Shown here: in pieces, positions 52,430 through 64,000 of the stretch
Layout of the letters: each line of letters opens with the position of its first letter
Position numbering within the stretch: position 1 is the stretch's first letter
Assembly (NCBI RefSeq): GCF_023973825.1
Contig: NW_027122950.1
Span: 124,001 to 188,000, forward strand
DNA: 64,000 nucleotides
Direction of reading: 5' to 3'
Source: Plasmodium brasilianum
Lineage: Eukaryota; Apicomplexa; Aconoidasida; Haemosporida; Plasmodiidae
Notes under the pieces: generated by a model
What the model was told of the DNA's origin: nothing
Seen by the model: only the letters and a program-made list of their open reading frames with translations
Databases searched by the model: none
Position numbers and translations under genes: made by a program

Positions 52430-54110
52430 CTGCATATTATACTGTATTTTAAATAAATAAAATGTTTTTATCACTGATTGAATAATTTTCGTTTTTATTT
52501 AATATTATCTAATATTGTTTTTTTTTGCATTATTTTATTTTATTATATGTTTTTCTTTTATACAATAACATTATATAGAAATTATATTAAATCAATTTTA
52601 AAGTTATTTTTAATTTGTAAAATTTAGTAAGAATTATATCCTAATTAATTCATTTTATTACTTTTAAAATAATATAAAAATATCAAAAATAAATAAGAAG
52701 TTTATTTTAACATTTTAGGGATTTAAAATATAATTAATATTTTTATTAGATATTATATAATATTATTAGAGATCTATACAATGAAAGAGAATTTTAAGCT
52801 CATCTTTTTTATTAAAATCTTTGTATTTGAACTTTGTATATGGATATGCCATTATAACAATAATGTAGAATTATTATAATATTTCTTATTTTTTCTATTG
52901 TTTCTAAGTTTAATTTTTTTGAATAACTTTTTCTTAGTATAGAAATATATATACTTGTAAATAATAAATGTTTACCTTTTGTTCTTAGTATAACTGCGGT
53001 AAATCGATGTTTATGAAGTATAATATATACGAACATTCAGCTTTAACAACTAATAGACAACTTTCTGAGAGTTCATTGGATTCAAAATCGACTAGAGTTA
53101 CATTTGTTGACGAAAATAGCACTAAATTAATAGATCAACGCGAATATAAGTATAAAAATGACAAATGTCCTATAACAGAAGGAGAAAAAATAAAAGGAAT
53201 TTTATTAAAAACAGGGGAAGGTAATGAATTAGATAAGAAAAAAGAATCTTCTTTATCTAATGGAATAGATATATTTTTTGAAAAACAAAAATTTAATCAA
53301 TTAGATTCCATAGATAAAATAAAGTGTAACAAAAAAAATAATGAAAAGACTGTAAGGAAAACCATAGATGAAAAGATATCTTTACTAATTAGACCACCCT
53401 TTATAGTTTTTTTCATAGGATTATTAATTATAATAATATATAATTCTACCCAAGGAACTCTTGGAAATACAATAAATGATTATATAGGGCTTATTATTTT
53501 AGGGGTTTTAATATTTTTGGGTATCTTAATTGTATTAGCTATTATTTATGCATCTAAAAAATTGAAAAACGTGAAAAAATAAATTGCAAATAGTCCTAAA
53601 ATTTATTATAATATTGTTAACTCCTTTCATGCAAAAGGTATTTAATATGGAATAAGAAGATATGTAATATCATTAAAAATAATATATATATAAGAAATGA
53701 TCATACAGTTAATTTTTGTAATACCATATGCATATACATAACTATTTTGATATAAAATAAAAAAATATTTCTTTTTAATTCTTAGTGATTTTTAATATTT
53801 CATTTTTTTAATTTGTACTTTAAGTATTTGTTTTTGCTGTATATTTCGGTATAATATATATGTATGTAAATAAGATTATTTATTTATGTAACGAATTTAC
53901 GTTCCATGGAATACATATTTAAATATGTATTTAGTATATTTTCTTTAATTAAATAGGAAATTTCATATTGTTAATCATAAATAGTGAGAGTAATGTGTTT
54001 TTGTTTCTTTTGCGTTTATTTAGTCCAAAATGATTAATTCGTGACCCAATTGAAAAAAATGTATTTTTTTGTTTAAATTAATTTTAAATGTCTTTTTTAT
54101 ATTTTATAAA
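52430..54110. repeat. Duplicated unit around the exported-protein gene, copy 2 (partner 32010-34110)
   Basis: Gene and flanks resemble the 32-34 kb unit, as described there. The copies have diverged strongly in the spacer of the protein but keep exon lengths (87 and 588 against 84 and 594 bases). Confidence 0.6.
52781..53582 (+). CDS. Two-TM exported protein with canonical PEXEL, intact
   Basis: Exons 52781-52864 and 52989-53582 give 225 residues. Exon 1 reads MKENFKLIFFIKIFVFELCI followed by WICHYNNN, with a GTAGAA donor. Exon 2 has RQLSE at residues 51-55, which fits the PEXEL consensus RxLxE/Q/D fully. It is the only intact gene of this type in the window that does. A charged spacer follows with FFEKQKFNQLDSIDKIK, aligning with EKQIFSLLDSFDKIR of the 32.4-kb gene. 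Membrane spans lie at about 164-180 and 193-215, and the tail is basic (KKLKNVKK). It is predicted to be cleaved by plasmepsin V in the ER and exported to the red cell. The function is unknown. Confidence 0.88.
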
Positions 54111-55017
54111 GCAAAAAGTGTATATTTTATTTTTTTTATTTTTTTGTAAAAATCAAATTTAGTTACTTTTTATTTTATATTATATTTTGATCAAAGTATT
54201 ATAATGCGCATTTAGTACAAAAGCTTTTTTAATACATGTTTAAAAGTTTGAATGTTTTAAATATGAGAATATGAGTATATAACTAAAAATAATTATTTTT
54301 TAGAATGAATTATTTATAGTTCACTATTATTTTTATGTATTATAAGTTCTTTATTCATTTAAGTTTTACATACACTTAATATTTTTCTCAAGTAAAATGT
54401 TCTTTTAATTCGATTTTATAAAATTATATGAATATATATTTTAAAAAAGAAAGTAATAGAAATATTTTCTATATGTATTTTGTTTTTTAATTAATATTAA
54501 ATATCACAATGCGCTATTAAATTATTTAATTTTATATATAGAATATTTAAGAAATAATTATACTCTGATTAAACACGCACATATATATATATAGATAGAT
54601 ATATATATATTTTTACATTTAAAAATATTATAAATGAATATGATTGTTTATAAAAAAGACAATTACATTTTATATACCACATTTTTAACTAGAAATACTG
54701 TAAGTTTTTAAGATCCTTGTATATAACCATTTTCAATGGGAAAAAATATATATCATAGTAGAACATTTATTGTTTCTTTTTTATTTCTGTATATTTAACT
54801 TCCTATCTTGTATTTATTTTTTCAATAAAGTTTGTAATGTAAACTATATATGAGATTAAATATGTATATATATATATATATATAATATGATAAAATTAAG
54901 GACAAACACTAAAGAAAAAAAATTAAAAATTAAGTAGTGTCTTTATATTTATTAGAACTATGTATCATAAACATATCGCTCTTTTTGTATATTAATTTAT
55001 GACTACTATAAATTGAT
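53583..55017. other. 3' flank and intergenic DNA
   Basis: No gene. The first 500 bases resemble the 3' flank of the 32.4-kb paralogue. A compound AT/GATA microsatellite lies at about 54579-54611. Confidence 0.6.
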
Positions 55018-55100
55018 ATGAATAATAAAAATGAATATCTAATCATTATAAAACCTTTGTATTTATCCTTTTCATGATAACAAGACAGTATATCAATAAT
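55018..55100 (+). pseudogene. Orphan first exon of an exported-protein gene, one base deleted
   Basis: This 83-base stretch aligns codon by codon with the 84-base first exon at 52781-52864. It starts with ATG, has AAAACCTTTGTATTTATCCTT where the paralogue has AAAATCTTTGTATTTGAACTT, and ends AATAAT before a GT. One base is missing at codon 11, which shifts frame. Downstream (55.2-55.45 kb) the DNA has faint coding-like pieces (SEYFKITNSQIGVASENF) but no recognisable second exon. It is a relic of a further copy of this gene. Confidence 0.65.
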
Positions 55101-58100
55101 GTGAAATAATTTCTCTAATACTATTTTTTGTTGTATTATTTTGAAAATGATATTAATTATGTTACGAAAAAACTTATATATATATTAATAACTAAAATTT
55201 AGATATATTATAAAATTGAAGATTATACATAATTATATGGAGTTATTAAAATGAGTGAATATTTTAAAATAACAAATTCACAAATTGGAGTGGCATCTGA
55301 AAATTTTATAAGATGAAAAACAGGAGCTTGTATTTAAGAAAATTTCATTTGTATTAGAATATACACATAGTAACTTATATTTTATAATGACTTTAGTGGG
55401 CACTTAAATAATTTAAAGAAAAACAAAACTAATAATGCTGGAATATAATTGTATATATATATAACTAAAATATTTAGAAGACAGAATCTTGTGCATATGT
55501 ATGTACATTAAAAAAATAGCATTATCTATAAGTGAATACATAATTATCCTTATAACAAGCGTATGTAAATATAAAATTGTTTTTTTCATGTACTTTCATT
55601 AACTGTGATGCCTTTTTATATGGAATATTCTATAAAGAAGATACATACATATATATATGTATGTATAAAAACGTTTGAATATTGAAAATTTATTCATTCA
55701 TTATTGCTCACATTATCGATTTATGTTCTCCTGTTGTAGATGTGTGCACATAAGAGTACGTATATGTATATAACAAAGAATGAGACGAATGACAAAATAC
55801 TGATAAATGAGGAGGTAGTATATCACTAGTGCTTCAAGTTCATAGAAATATTTATTTTTTTTATGTTAATAAAATGAAGAACGAAGAAATTAAATATCTA
55901 ATGCATATTCAAAGGAAAATGTTTAAAATAAGTAGTTGTATAGAAATACAGTTTAACGATATTCCCATTTTATATTCCATTATATTTGTAATTGAACTTA
56001 TTATTTCCTTTATTAGTAATAGTTCTAAAGGTTTTTAATCAGCATAACCACCATTATATCTAAGAAAGCTCAAGCGAAAACATAAAAAATGTAAAAGTAA
56101 CAATTTTCAGTTCTTAATGTGGAAGAGCGCAAATTATATATGAATATATATGCGTATGGTGAATTTATATAAAAATGCACGAGGTTATAATATTTATCAT
56201 TCATAAACAAGCATATAAGAAAATATATGGATGTAGTAACACAAATTATGTACATGGATATTAACTGTGCATACTTTCATATAATGAATTTGTTCATATG
56301 GAAATGAAAAAAAAAAAAAAAAGTATTATAATATAATTTTTTGCTATTTTTTTTTTTTTGTAAAATTTACATTAGATATATTCATGCACTCTTATTTGTA
56401 GAGTGAAAATGTTAAATATTTTCTTATAAAAATGAAAATAAGATGCTATAATGGACTGAAACGCATATAGATAAAATACATAAAAGTATTCGTTTTAGGG
56501 ATTATTTTGACATTTATAAGTTTGTGTGGAAAAACATCAAAATGCAGAATAGTGCTAAGGGTATTTTTTAAATAATTTAATAATTTTATAATAAGTATAA
56601 CTGTAAAAATATTAAGTAATGTAAAATTAGTAAAATTGTAATTTCACTGAAAATATATAAAACACACTTTAATTCATGTTTGAAACAAATATTAAAAAGA
56701 AAATTGTCTTGTAACCTATTATTATTATAATAATAACATCATTAGTTAAAAGAGAAATAATTTATTATTATACAAGTCATATTTATGAGAAGTGATTATT
56801 ACATATAATATTATATATATAAGAATTAAAGAATATTTAAATACTAATATGGATATATTTATATGAATAAATAGATATAAATATATAAAATAAATATATA
56901 TAATTAATAATATTATTCACATACAATGTATGCCTTCACTTGGGAAATAATAAAATATATCAGAAAAAATAAAAACTATACATATGTATTCCCTCATATT
57001 ACTGAATATAAATAATTAATTAAATTAAATTGACTTGAATAACATTAATAAATACAAGATGCATAAAATAAGGCAGGAAAAAAAAAGTAATTCTCTAAAA
57101 ATTTCGAACTTTTTTAATTACAGATAAATTTATAAAATAATAAATAAATAGAATCTAATATATATATGTAATATTTATCATTATATATTCAACATATTAT
57201 ATAGTATTATTTATTAAAAAGCACTGTTACAATCTTTCATATGTCTTAATATTTATAAATTTTGGAAAGCAAGAGATATCCATATGAAAGTATAATTTAA
57301 TGTTCTTGAACAGAGAATCTGTTTAAATATATATATATAAATATATATACTATATTAATATGAAAATATGTAATGAAATAAAACTTTTATTATTTTTATA
57401 AAATACTATATGATAACATGTATTATATTGCATATTAAAAATTTAGAGACTTCACAGATATTTTTTTAATTACATAAAATATATTATTCATTACATTATT
57501 TGGGTTAATATTTATTTATAATTTAATAAAAAATTAATGCATTGTTATCTGCTGTATATAGTAGTAAAAAAGTAAAATAACACTTTAAGCATTTTCCTAA
57601 ATTGCAATATATGTTATTTTATGTATTGTCTTTTCGTATTTCTTATATATATCATATTATGTTCTAAATTATTGTATTTAAATAATTTTCTTACTGTAAT
57701 TGTTCATTTTTTTTAATCATCATATTTACAATAAGCGCTTTTTTTTTTGGCATTTACTTTTTTATTGTATTTTTTAAAATTGTCATTTCTATAGAAATTA
57801 TAAATATATATTTTTTTCAAGAAAAAAAAATTTCCCGCCTTTTTTTTCTGGATTCTCAAATCTAATAAATTTTATTTTAGTCAAAATAAAACAATAAATT
57901 TTATCAAATGGTACAAAAATTTTAGTATTTCATGTGTAATAATATCATAAGTATATATAAAAGCGTTAAATTAGAGAGTAATACTTGAAACAGCAAATGC
58001 ATGCATATGAATTAAACCTTACAATGGATTTTTTTAATCGTTGCATTAATGTTGTACATATCGTAGATACATGATATGTGTTAGTTTATAATTTGTAGGA

Positions 58101-58944
58101 TAAAAAAATGTTTTGTTTTTTTCTTGTTTTTTCCATCTTATAAATACTATTATATAGTACGAAATAATTTATATTTTATCAGTAATATAATGATGTTTAA
58201 AAGGACTGACATAGAAATAAACTAGAAGTTTCATTAGGTTATCTAAAAAAAAATCAATAATTATATTTCTATTATATACTAATATCTCCTTTCTCAATGA
58301 CTATATTTTATCTATTCCAGTAAAATAAAATATACATGCTCCCAAAAATCTATTTTATATCATATTTTTTCTGAAAACTAAGACAACAAAAAGTTATAAT
58401 TGTTCTTCTGTACTATTAAAAAATATATTTTTTCTGAGGAATTATTAATTGATTAGTTTTACCAGTAATTATTTTATTTGATGTTTCTTGTTTATATATA
58501 TTTTTATTGAAAACATTTACTATATTTTTAAAATTTTGTTATCTTTTTTGCACTTCATATTTTAATATTATTTATGAATATAAGAAACATTTTGAAAAAT
58601 ATAATAAAACAAAAGAAGAATTGCGTTAATAGTATTTTTCTAAGTATAATGTGTAATTATAAATGGTGTTGTTTACAGAGTTAAAGGTATTATAACCTTA
58701 AACCATACCAACTTGATATAAATTAAAATGATTTATTTTATTTAAAATTACTACATTTATATTTTTTATTTTAATATGTTCTGATTTTTATAATGTTTTA
58801 TAAAGAAAACATAAAAGAAATTATTTCTATGTGGTTCCCTACTTCATATCATATATATATTTATATACTAATAAAAAAAAATACTTAACGCTTATATAAA
58901 TTTATTACGTAATATATAATATAAATATTTCCATATATTTTTAG
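55101..58944. other. Long intergenic stretch
   Basis: No gene supported. Near 55770-55830 one frame reads KNETNDKILINEEVVYH before a stop; the 69-codon frame at 55829 and others are mostly hydrophobic and look like chance. A perfect palindrome at 55641 is listed separately. The first exon of the pseudogene at 58945 should lie near the right end but was not found. Confidence 0.5.
55641..55666. repeat. 26-bp perfect AT palindrome
   Basis: The bases from ATACATACATAT to ATATGTATGTAT are a perfect inverted repeat with no spacer and could extrude a cruciform. It is built from AT and CATA units, so it may be a by-product of microsatellite growth. Confidence 0.7.
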
Positions 58945-59512
58945 AGTATCTTTGATAAATATTTATATAATAAGAAAATTATTAATATAACATTATATCC
59001 AAGAATAGACAGATTATTATAATATAATTGTACGGAAAAAAAGTAAGTACCACTCTAAAATATGTTATTTTGAAATGGATGATATTATGAAAATAAATAA
59101 GATAATTATAAATCTGAATATGATGAGTAATGTTAATCTAAAAATAAATATAATTCAGGAGCAGAGTCCAAAAAATTGTTCACGTATTGCAAATATGTCC
59201 TATATTATTTTTTAAAAGAAATAAATAATGTTTTTGTAAAAATACTATATTGTATATTCATCCCTATATATATAATACAGGAAATGTATCTATCCTACTA
59301 AGAAAAAAAGTTTAATACTTTCAAAGTGTACGACTACCGCCTTAACATATTCCATATTGGTGTTATATTTAATAAAAGCATTTTCATTAACTGTATTTTT
59401 AGAAATCGATAAAGAATTTACGCTGTTGTTTTCTTTATTGTTAGTTATTTTATGTAATTCGGTGGTTATTTATATATTTGTAAAATTCTTCAAGCAAGCA
59501 ATAGTAATATGA
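58945..59512 (+). pseudogene. Exported-protein pseudogene, exon 2 relic
   Basis: After a TTTTTAG acceptor the frame reads SIFDKYLYNKK and continues to RIDRLL and a stop at the PEXEL position. The middle is broken in several frames. From about 59300 an open frame reads KKKSLILSKCTTTALTYSIL, a membrane span, then a second span ending VVIYIFVKFFKQ and TGA at 59510-59512. The CTT inside the first span and the basic tail match the 44.4-kb gene, so this belongs to that subfamily. No first exon was found. Confidence 0.72.
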
Positions 59513-61789
59513 TAATATTGGATTCACGCTTATATATATTGAATGTATAGCTTTGAAAAAAAGGTTTTCAGGTGTTTATTAGAAATTTTGTTTATGATGA
59601 ATGCAATTATGTGCTCAAAATAATTTTTCCTTATACACTTATAAAATTCATATTGAAAAAATATAATATACATACATATAATTATATATAACTGTAAAAA
59701 TGTTTATATTAAATATTTATAACCCCACAATCCTATATTTATTTTAGTATTATAACGCAATTATTGATGTAAGTTATATTTGTTGTTAGACACAAATATA
59801 TTTACATATATATTTAAATTTTTATAATAATATGCTATTAATATTTATAAATATTCACAACAAAAATATATGTTTTATATGAAAAAATTATGTGCATATA
59901 TGTTTAATTAAAATTTTTATTATAATAAATTTGTGTTTATTTAATTTAATACAAAATGCTTCAATTAATACAATGTCACTAGGACTAGTGATAAAATTTA
60001 TATTTTTAACGATCATAATTTTTCTTTACTTTTTTTAAAGGATTTAATAATTTGAAGAATTAACTATAGGAATTTACTGTATATTACTTTTAATTTTAAT
60101 ATACCACGTTGTTCCTCATTTAAAAAAACAATAAATATATATTTTTTTTGTTAATATATATTTTTTCTATAAATGTAAATATGAAAAATTATTTTTGTAA
60201 AAAATATTTTGAAATATATGTGCTTTAAATCTTAATTCATATAAGAATATTTTTATTAAAATGTTCGATATTTATACTATTTTAATTATGATATTGTTAA
60301 GATTATGCTAATATTATTTTAATTTTATGAATAAATTATTAATTTTATAACTGATGAAGCTTTACATTTAAATGAAAAGCTTAAAAAACCTTTACTATTT
60401 TATTTTTTAATTTATGCAGTTATTGCAGTTAATTCTGTTTTATGAAATATTTATAAATTTTTTTAATAATAATAATGTAGTTAAGAAAAAAGGATATATA
60501 TGTTTTTGTTTACGTATGTATTAAGTGAATACATATATGAACTGGTGTTAATCTAATATTAAATTATTCATACAGCAATTAATACTTTAGTTCTGTATTA
60601 GAGAATAATTACTTAATAATAGAGAATAATATTTTATTAGTGAAAAATATTTAACAATTAATTAAAATATACACGTATATTAAGGTTAAATATATTTTTT
60701 TTCATAGTATCCATATATATATATAATAGTTCATACATTTATGGTACTTTGAATGATATCTCTACATATAAGCTTACTACAGAAGTAATAGGACCCTAAA
60801 AAAATAAAAAAGTATAAATAGTTTATTAACTAGAAAATTATTTTAAATTTTCAATTATAATCCTTATTATAATATAATAGTAAGTAAAAGTAAAAACATG
60901 TTATATATGTGAGGAAATTAACATAAATATAATTGTCTTTATTAATAATATAATCTCTGATATATTTTAAGTAAAACATTATTATATATTTTGTATAAAG
61001 TATTAATTATATAAAAATATACTATATATTTTTTTGCACAAATTGTTTGCGAGCTTATCAATTGATTAAACTTTAATTTTCTTAAAGTCCCTCTTTAATA
61101 AATTTTTATTGAATACTCAGGTTAATATTAATATTTGATTTAATAATAACTAGGAATGTTAATATGAAAATACATTAATTAAAACATGAATGAGCTTAAG
61201 TATTTTATTTTTCTGGCCTAAATATAGTTGGAAATAGACAAATTGATATTAATACTTGGGAGAGTTTACATAATAATTTGACCACCTATTAATAAATATT
61301 TTTAAATGATTATTAGTTTTTTTTTTATCTATGATATTTTAATATTTCTTATAAATATATAAACTTAAGAAAAATCAAATATATCAAAAAAATGAATTTA
61401 AAAAGTTATGTTTAGATATTATGATATAAATTGAACTTAATAATTAGATTTTCCAAAAATTAGTATACTCCAATAAAAAATAATTTTATATTTATTTTTA
61501 AAATATAAATTGTTTATTTATTACGAATGGAGTTATTAATTAATTTGTTTATATATTTTATAGTATTATAAAATATATATATGCATAAATGGTAACTAAT
61601 TATGCACTTAATATTAAACCAAGTTTTTTTTACAAATTTTTATTTTTTTAATTTATTTTTACTTTTATTATATTGTTATAATAACAAATATTTTATACAA
61701 AAATATCCAATTGTTGCAGTGTATACTGTAAATGAAATTATATTAGTTTACTGAATAATATTAAAATCAGTAATTATTATTTAGATATA
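59513..61789. other. Intergenic AT-rich DNA
   Basis: No gene or remnant recognised. Long low-complexity AT tracts. Confidence 0.6.
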
Positions 61790-61840
61790 TAGAACAATGA
61801 ATTATATCTACATTCTCTATATTCTATACTATATATGAAT
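61790..61840. promoter_or_regulatory. Conserved TCTATA-rich motif upstream of fam-l-like gene
   Basis: ATTATATCTACATTCTCTAT is followed by ATTCTATACTATATATGAAT, about 400 bases before the expected start at 62222. It is the third instance of this arrangement in the window. Confidence 0.5.
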
Positions 61841-62221
61841 TCAGAATTTACAAATATTAAAAAAAAATATATATATATTATTTTGAATAGGATTAATAAT
61901 ATCATTTGTTCATTAACTACTCTATAAAACTAAATTATATATTTTAAATATATATAAATTAAAAATTATTATATTATTTTAAATGAATTATATATTAATG
62001 AATAAAATTAAAATAAAAATTTTATAATAATTTAAAATATTAATTTTTTTTGTATTATAAAATGTATTATTGTTATTTTATATGATTATTTTTTTATGAA
62101 ACCGAATAAAAAAATAATAATAAACTAAATAAAAAGACGTAGATTCCTTTATTAGAAATATATTATATCAATATAATTTTTTTTATTAATTGAACTTATT
62201 ACAATATATGAATTATATGCA

Positions 62222-63245
62222 ATAGAAAAAAAAATAAAGTTACTCTTATTTATTAATATTGCTGCGTTTATTCTCTTAACATGGATATACAATTTTAGCA
62301 TTTATATTGTATGATAATGTTATTCAGGAATATTTGCATTATTTGCTTCCTTTGTGTTTTATTTTTATTAACATTTTATTTAAGTGTAATATTGTTGACA
62401 TTTTTTAATTATATATATTTAATTTATTTTTTTAGAGTAAATATCATAAATTTTCGGAACAGAACCATAAACATGGTAAAAAATTAAATATAGGGAATTA
62501 TCGATTATTAGCAAAATGTAAACACAATAAGGATACATTTATTGTGGGTTTAAATGAAGTCAATTCAAATAATGGAATGAACGAAAAAAAAGATATATAT
62601 AATAATGAACAAATGTTTGCAAAATTAAAAAGTAAACCAAATAGAAGTTCATCAAATAATATGGAATTCAGTAAAAAAGAAAAGAAAAATAAATCTTGTA
62701 TATTTGAAACAAAAAAATATTCCCGTATGGAAAAAAAAATATTCAAAGAACTAAATTATTTGGATTTTCTTAAAAGCAATAGGACGATTCGTAATAACAC
62801 TTACCAAAAAATAATACGTAAAAAGTACGGATTTCGAATAACGTTACCAATATTATTTGTTTTGTTGTTATGTATATTACTTTTTCTGGATTTATTCGAG
62901 GGTTGTGGACTTATAAGGGGGTTGTTTAAAGTATTGAATATTATTGCTACAACAATGGGATTAACAAACACAGCTGGTGTGACACCTTTACGAAAATTCT
63001 TGAATCCTTTACATCAATGGTTGAAAAAGTCCTTTTTTGGTTCGTTCTTCAAAAAAGCTATTGAAGCAACAAGGAAAGGAGCCACCAGTACTAATATAGA
63101 TAAACATTATTATATAACAGGTTTCTTTGGTTTTCTTATATACTTCATACCCATCTTTATAATAGGTGTCACATATATATTAGGTATTTTTTACTACCAT
63201 AAAAAAGTTAAAAAGTATGAAAAAATTAAGTTTAGAAAAGGGTAA
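62222..63245 (+). pseudogene. fam-l-like gene with start codon changed to ATA
   Basis: Exons 62222-62308 and 62436-63245 are otherwise perfect, with a GTATGA donor, a T-run acceptor and no stop in 298 codons. Exon 1 reads EKKIKLLLFINIAAFILLT followed by WIYNF, but the codon in the Met position is ATA. No in-frame ATG occurs upstream before a stop, nor in the rest of exon 1. The first in-frame ATG (62577) would drop the leader and the motif RLLAK at 52-56. Exon 2 carries the fam-l core FETKKYSRMEKKIFKELNYL at about 119-138, membrane spans at about 164-182 and 257-281, and the standard tail HKKVKKYEKIKFRKG. Either the gene is newly dead, or there is a single-base assembly error, or a non-AUG start is used. 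The rest of the reading frame shows no decay at all. Confidence 0.85.
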
Positions 63246-64000
63246 AATGAATAATAAGAAATATGATTCTATCTATAAGAACGTATTTAATGTGAAGTAA
63301 TAAATGTAATGTCTTTAGTTATATAGCTATTAAACATACCCATAATTGATTAATTTTTCTCAATTGTATCCACATAAACAAGGTTTTTTTGATATACAAC
63401 AGTAAAAATATTTATTTCTAGATTTGCTTGAATTTGAATGTGCGATTGTTTTTCATTATTTATTTAAATTATTATTTATGTTTATTAAATATTATGGCGT
63501 AAATACATATTTGTGTATTTATATGTATTTTAATAAAAAATATATGTATGAGTGTTTAAATGAATTTATAATAGTACAATATATATTTTTTAATTTAAGC
63601 CATAAGTTACTTTACATTTCAACTGTATGAAATAGTATTTTTCAATTTTTCACTTGTTACAGTTCAAAAATATTATATGTTGATATAATTCAAAAACTGT
63701 GTTTTACTACTTTAAAATTAAAAATTAATATGACTTTTTTTGTATTTAATTATAGGAATTGTATGTCTTTTGTTGCAGAGAATTATATATATATTTTTTT
63801 TCTCAAAAGGAAATATTAATTACTCTATAAATTAAGTTTTGTAAGATATGCGTTATAAATAATACATAATTTATAAGTGGTTTTATCAATTGTTTACCTA
63901 TTTTTTCTTAGTTTAAAAAGGAAAAAAATAAAGTATATCAAAATAATAACTTTATTGTCTATGGGTTATTAGTTATTTTTTAATAAAATTGAATTTATTT
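63246..64000. other. 3' flank of fam-l-like gene
   Basis: The start shares GTGAAGTAATA and CTTTAGTTAT with the flank of the 8.9-kb copy. The 68-codon open frame at 63.4 kb is Tyr/Phe/Leu-rich and likely chance. No gene seen. Confidence 0.6.

Noticed and set aside
1..64000. tRNA, rRNA, CRISPR array, operon promoters, insertion sequences
   Set aside because: None seen. The intron-rich genes and families are eukaryotic, so bacterial features do not apply.
1..64000. Telomere repeat arrays (GGGTTYA type)
   Set aside because: No tandem copies found on either strand; the window is subtelomeric but does not reach the chromosome end.

Overview
This window is subtelomeric DNA from a malaria parasite, most likely Plasmodium malariae or its near-identical simian form. 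The base composition is extremely AT-rich, with long poly(A)/poly(T) runs and (AT)n microsatellites. Genes are sparse and most have two or three exons. They belong to families confined to Plasmodium subtelomeres: pir, STP1, and two-exon exported proteins with a hydrophobic first exon, a PEXEL-like motif and two C-terminal membrane spans. The fam-l/fam-m type of exported protein is what points to P. malariae. No RNA gene, telomere repeat or housekeeping gene was seen.

Layout. At 3.5-9.9 kb a fam-m-like gene, broken by one in-frame stop, is followed by an intact fam-l-like gene on the same strand. This fam-m/fam-l doublet is typical of the species. At 10.7-13.3 kb lies a decayed minus-strand coding remnant, then a block of non-coding DNA repeated near 29.7-31.4 kb. 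At 15.4-21.2 kb are two intact three-exon pir genes arranged head to head. From 21.2 to 29.5 kb the DNA is a graveyard: unidentified coding fragments on both strands and a long decayed STP1 gene on the minus strand. At 32.4-33.2 kb there is an intact exported-protein gene whose closest relative is at 52.8-53.6 kb, with similar flanks. A second intact fam-l-like gene is at 38.4-39.4 kb, then a decayed minus-strand pir at 41.8-42.4 kb. At 44.4-45.2 kb is an exported protein of another subfamily, with dead relatives at 48.2-49.0 and 58.9-59.5 kb. A second STP1-like remnant is at 46.5-47.3 kb and a one-base-deleted first exon at 55.0 kb. The window ends with a fam-l-like gene at 62.2-63.2 kb whose start codon has become ATA.

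Counts: seven genes look intact (two pir, two fam-l-like, three other two-TM exported proteins). Six or more are recognisable pseudogenes. Every exported-protein gene, live or dead, is on the plus strand, while the STP1 and the longer pir sequences are on the minus strand.

How the genes work together: these are species-specific surface or export families. pir and STP1 encode variant proteins thought to act at the infected red cell or parasite surface. The two-exon genes encode proteins with a signal-like first exon and a processing motif near residue 52, expected to be exported into the red cell. They are not an operon; each has its own promoter. Exon boundaries were read by eye from GT/AG sites, frame and paralogue comparison.
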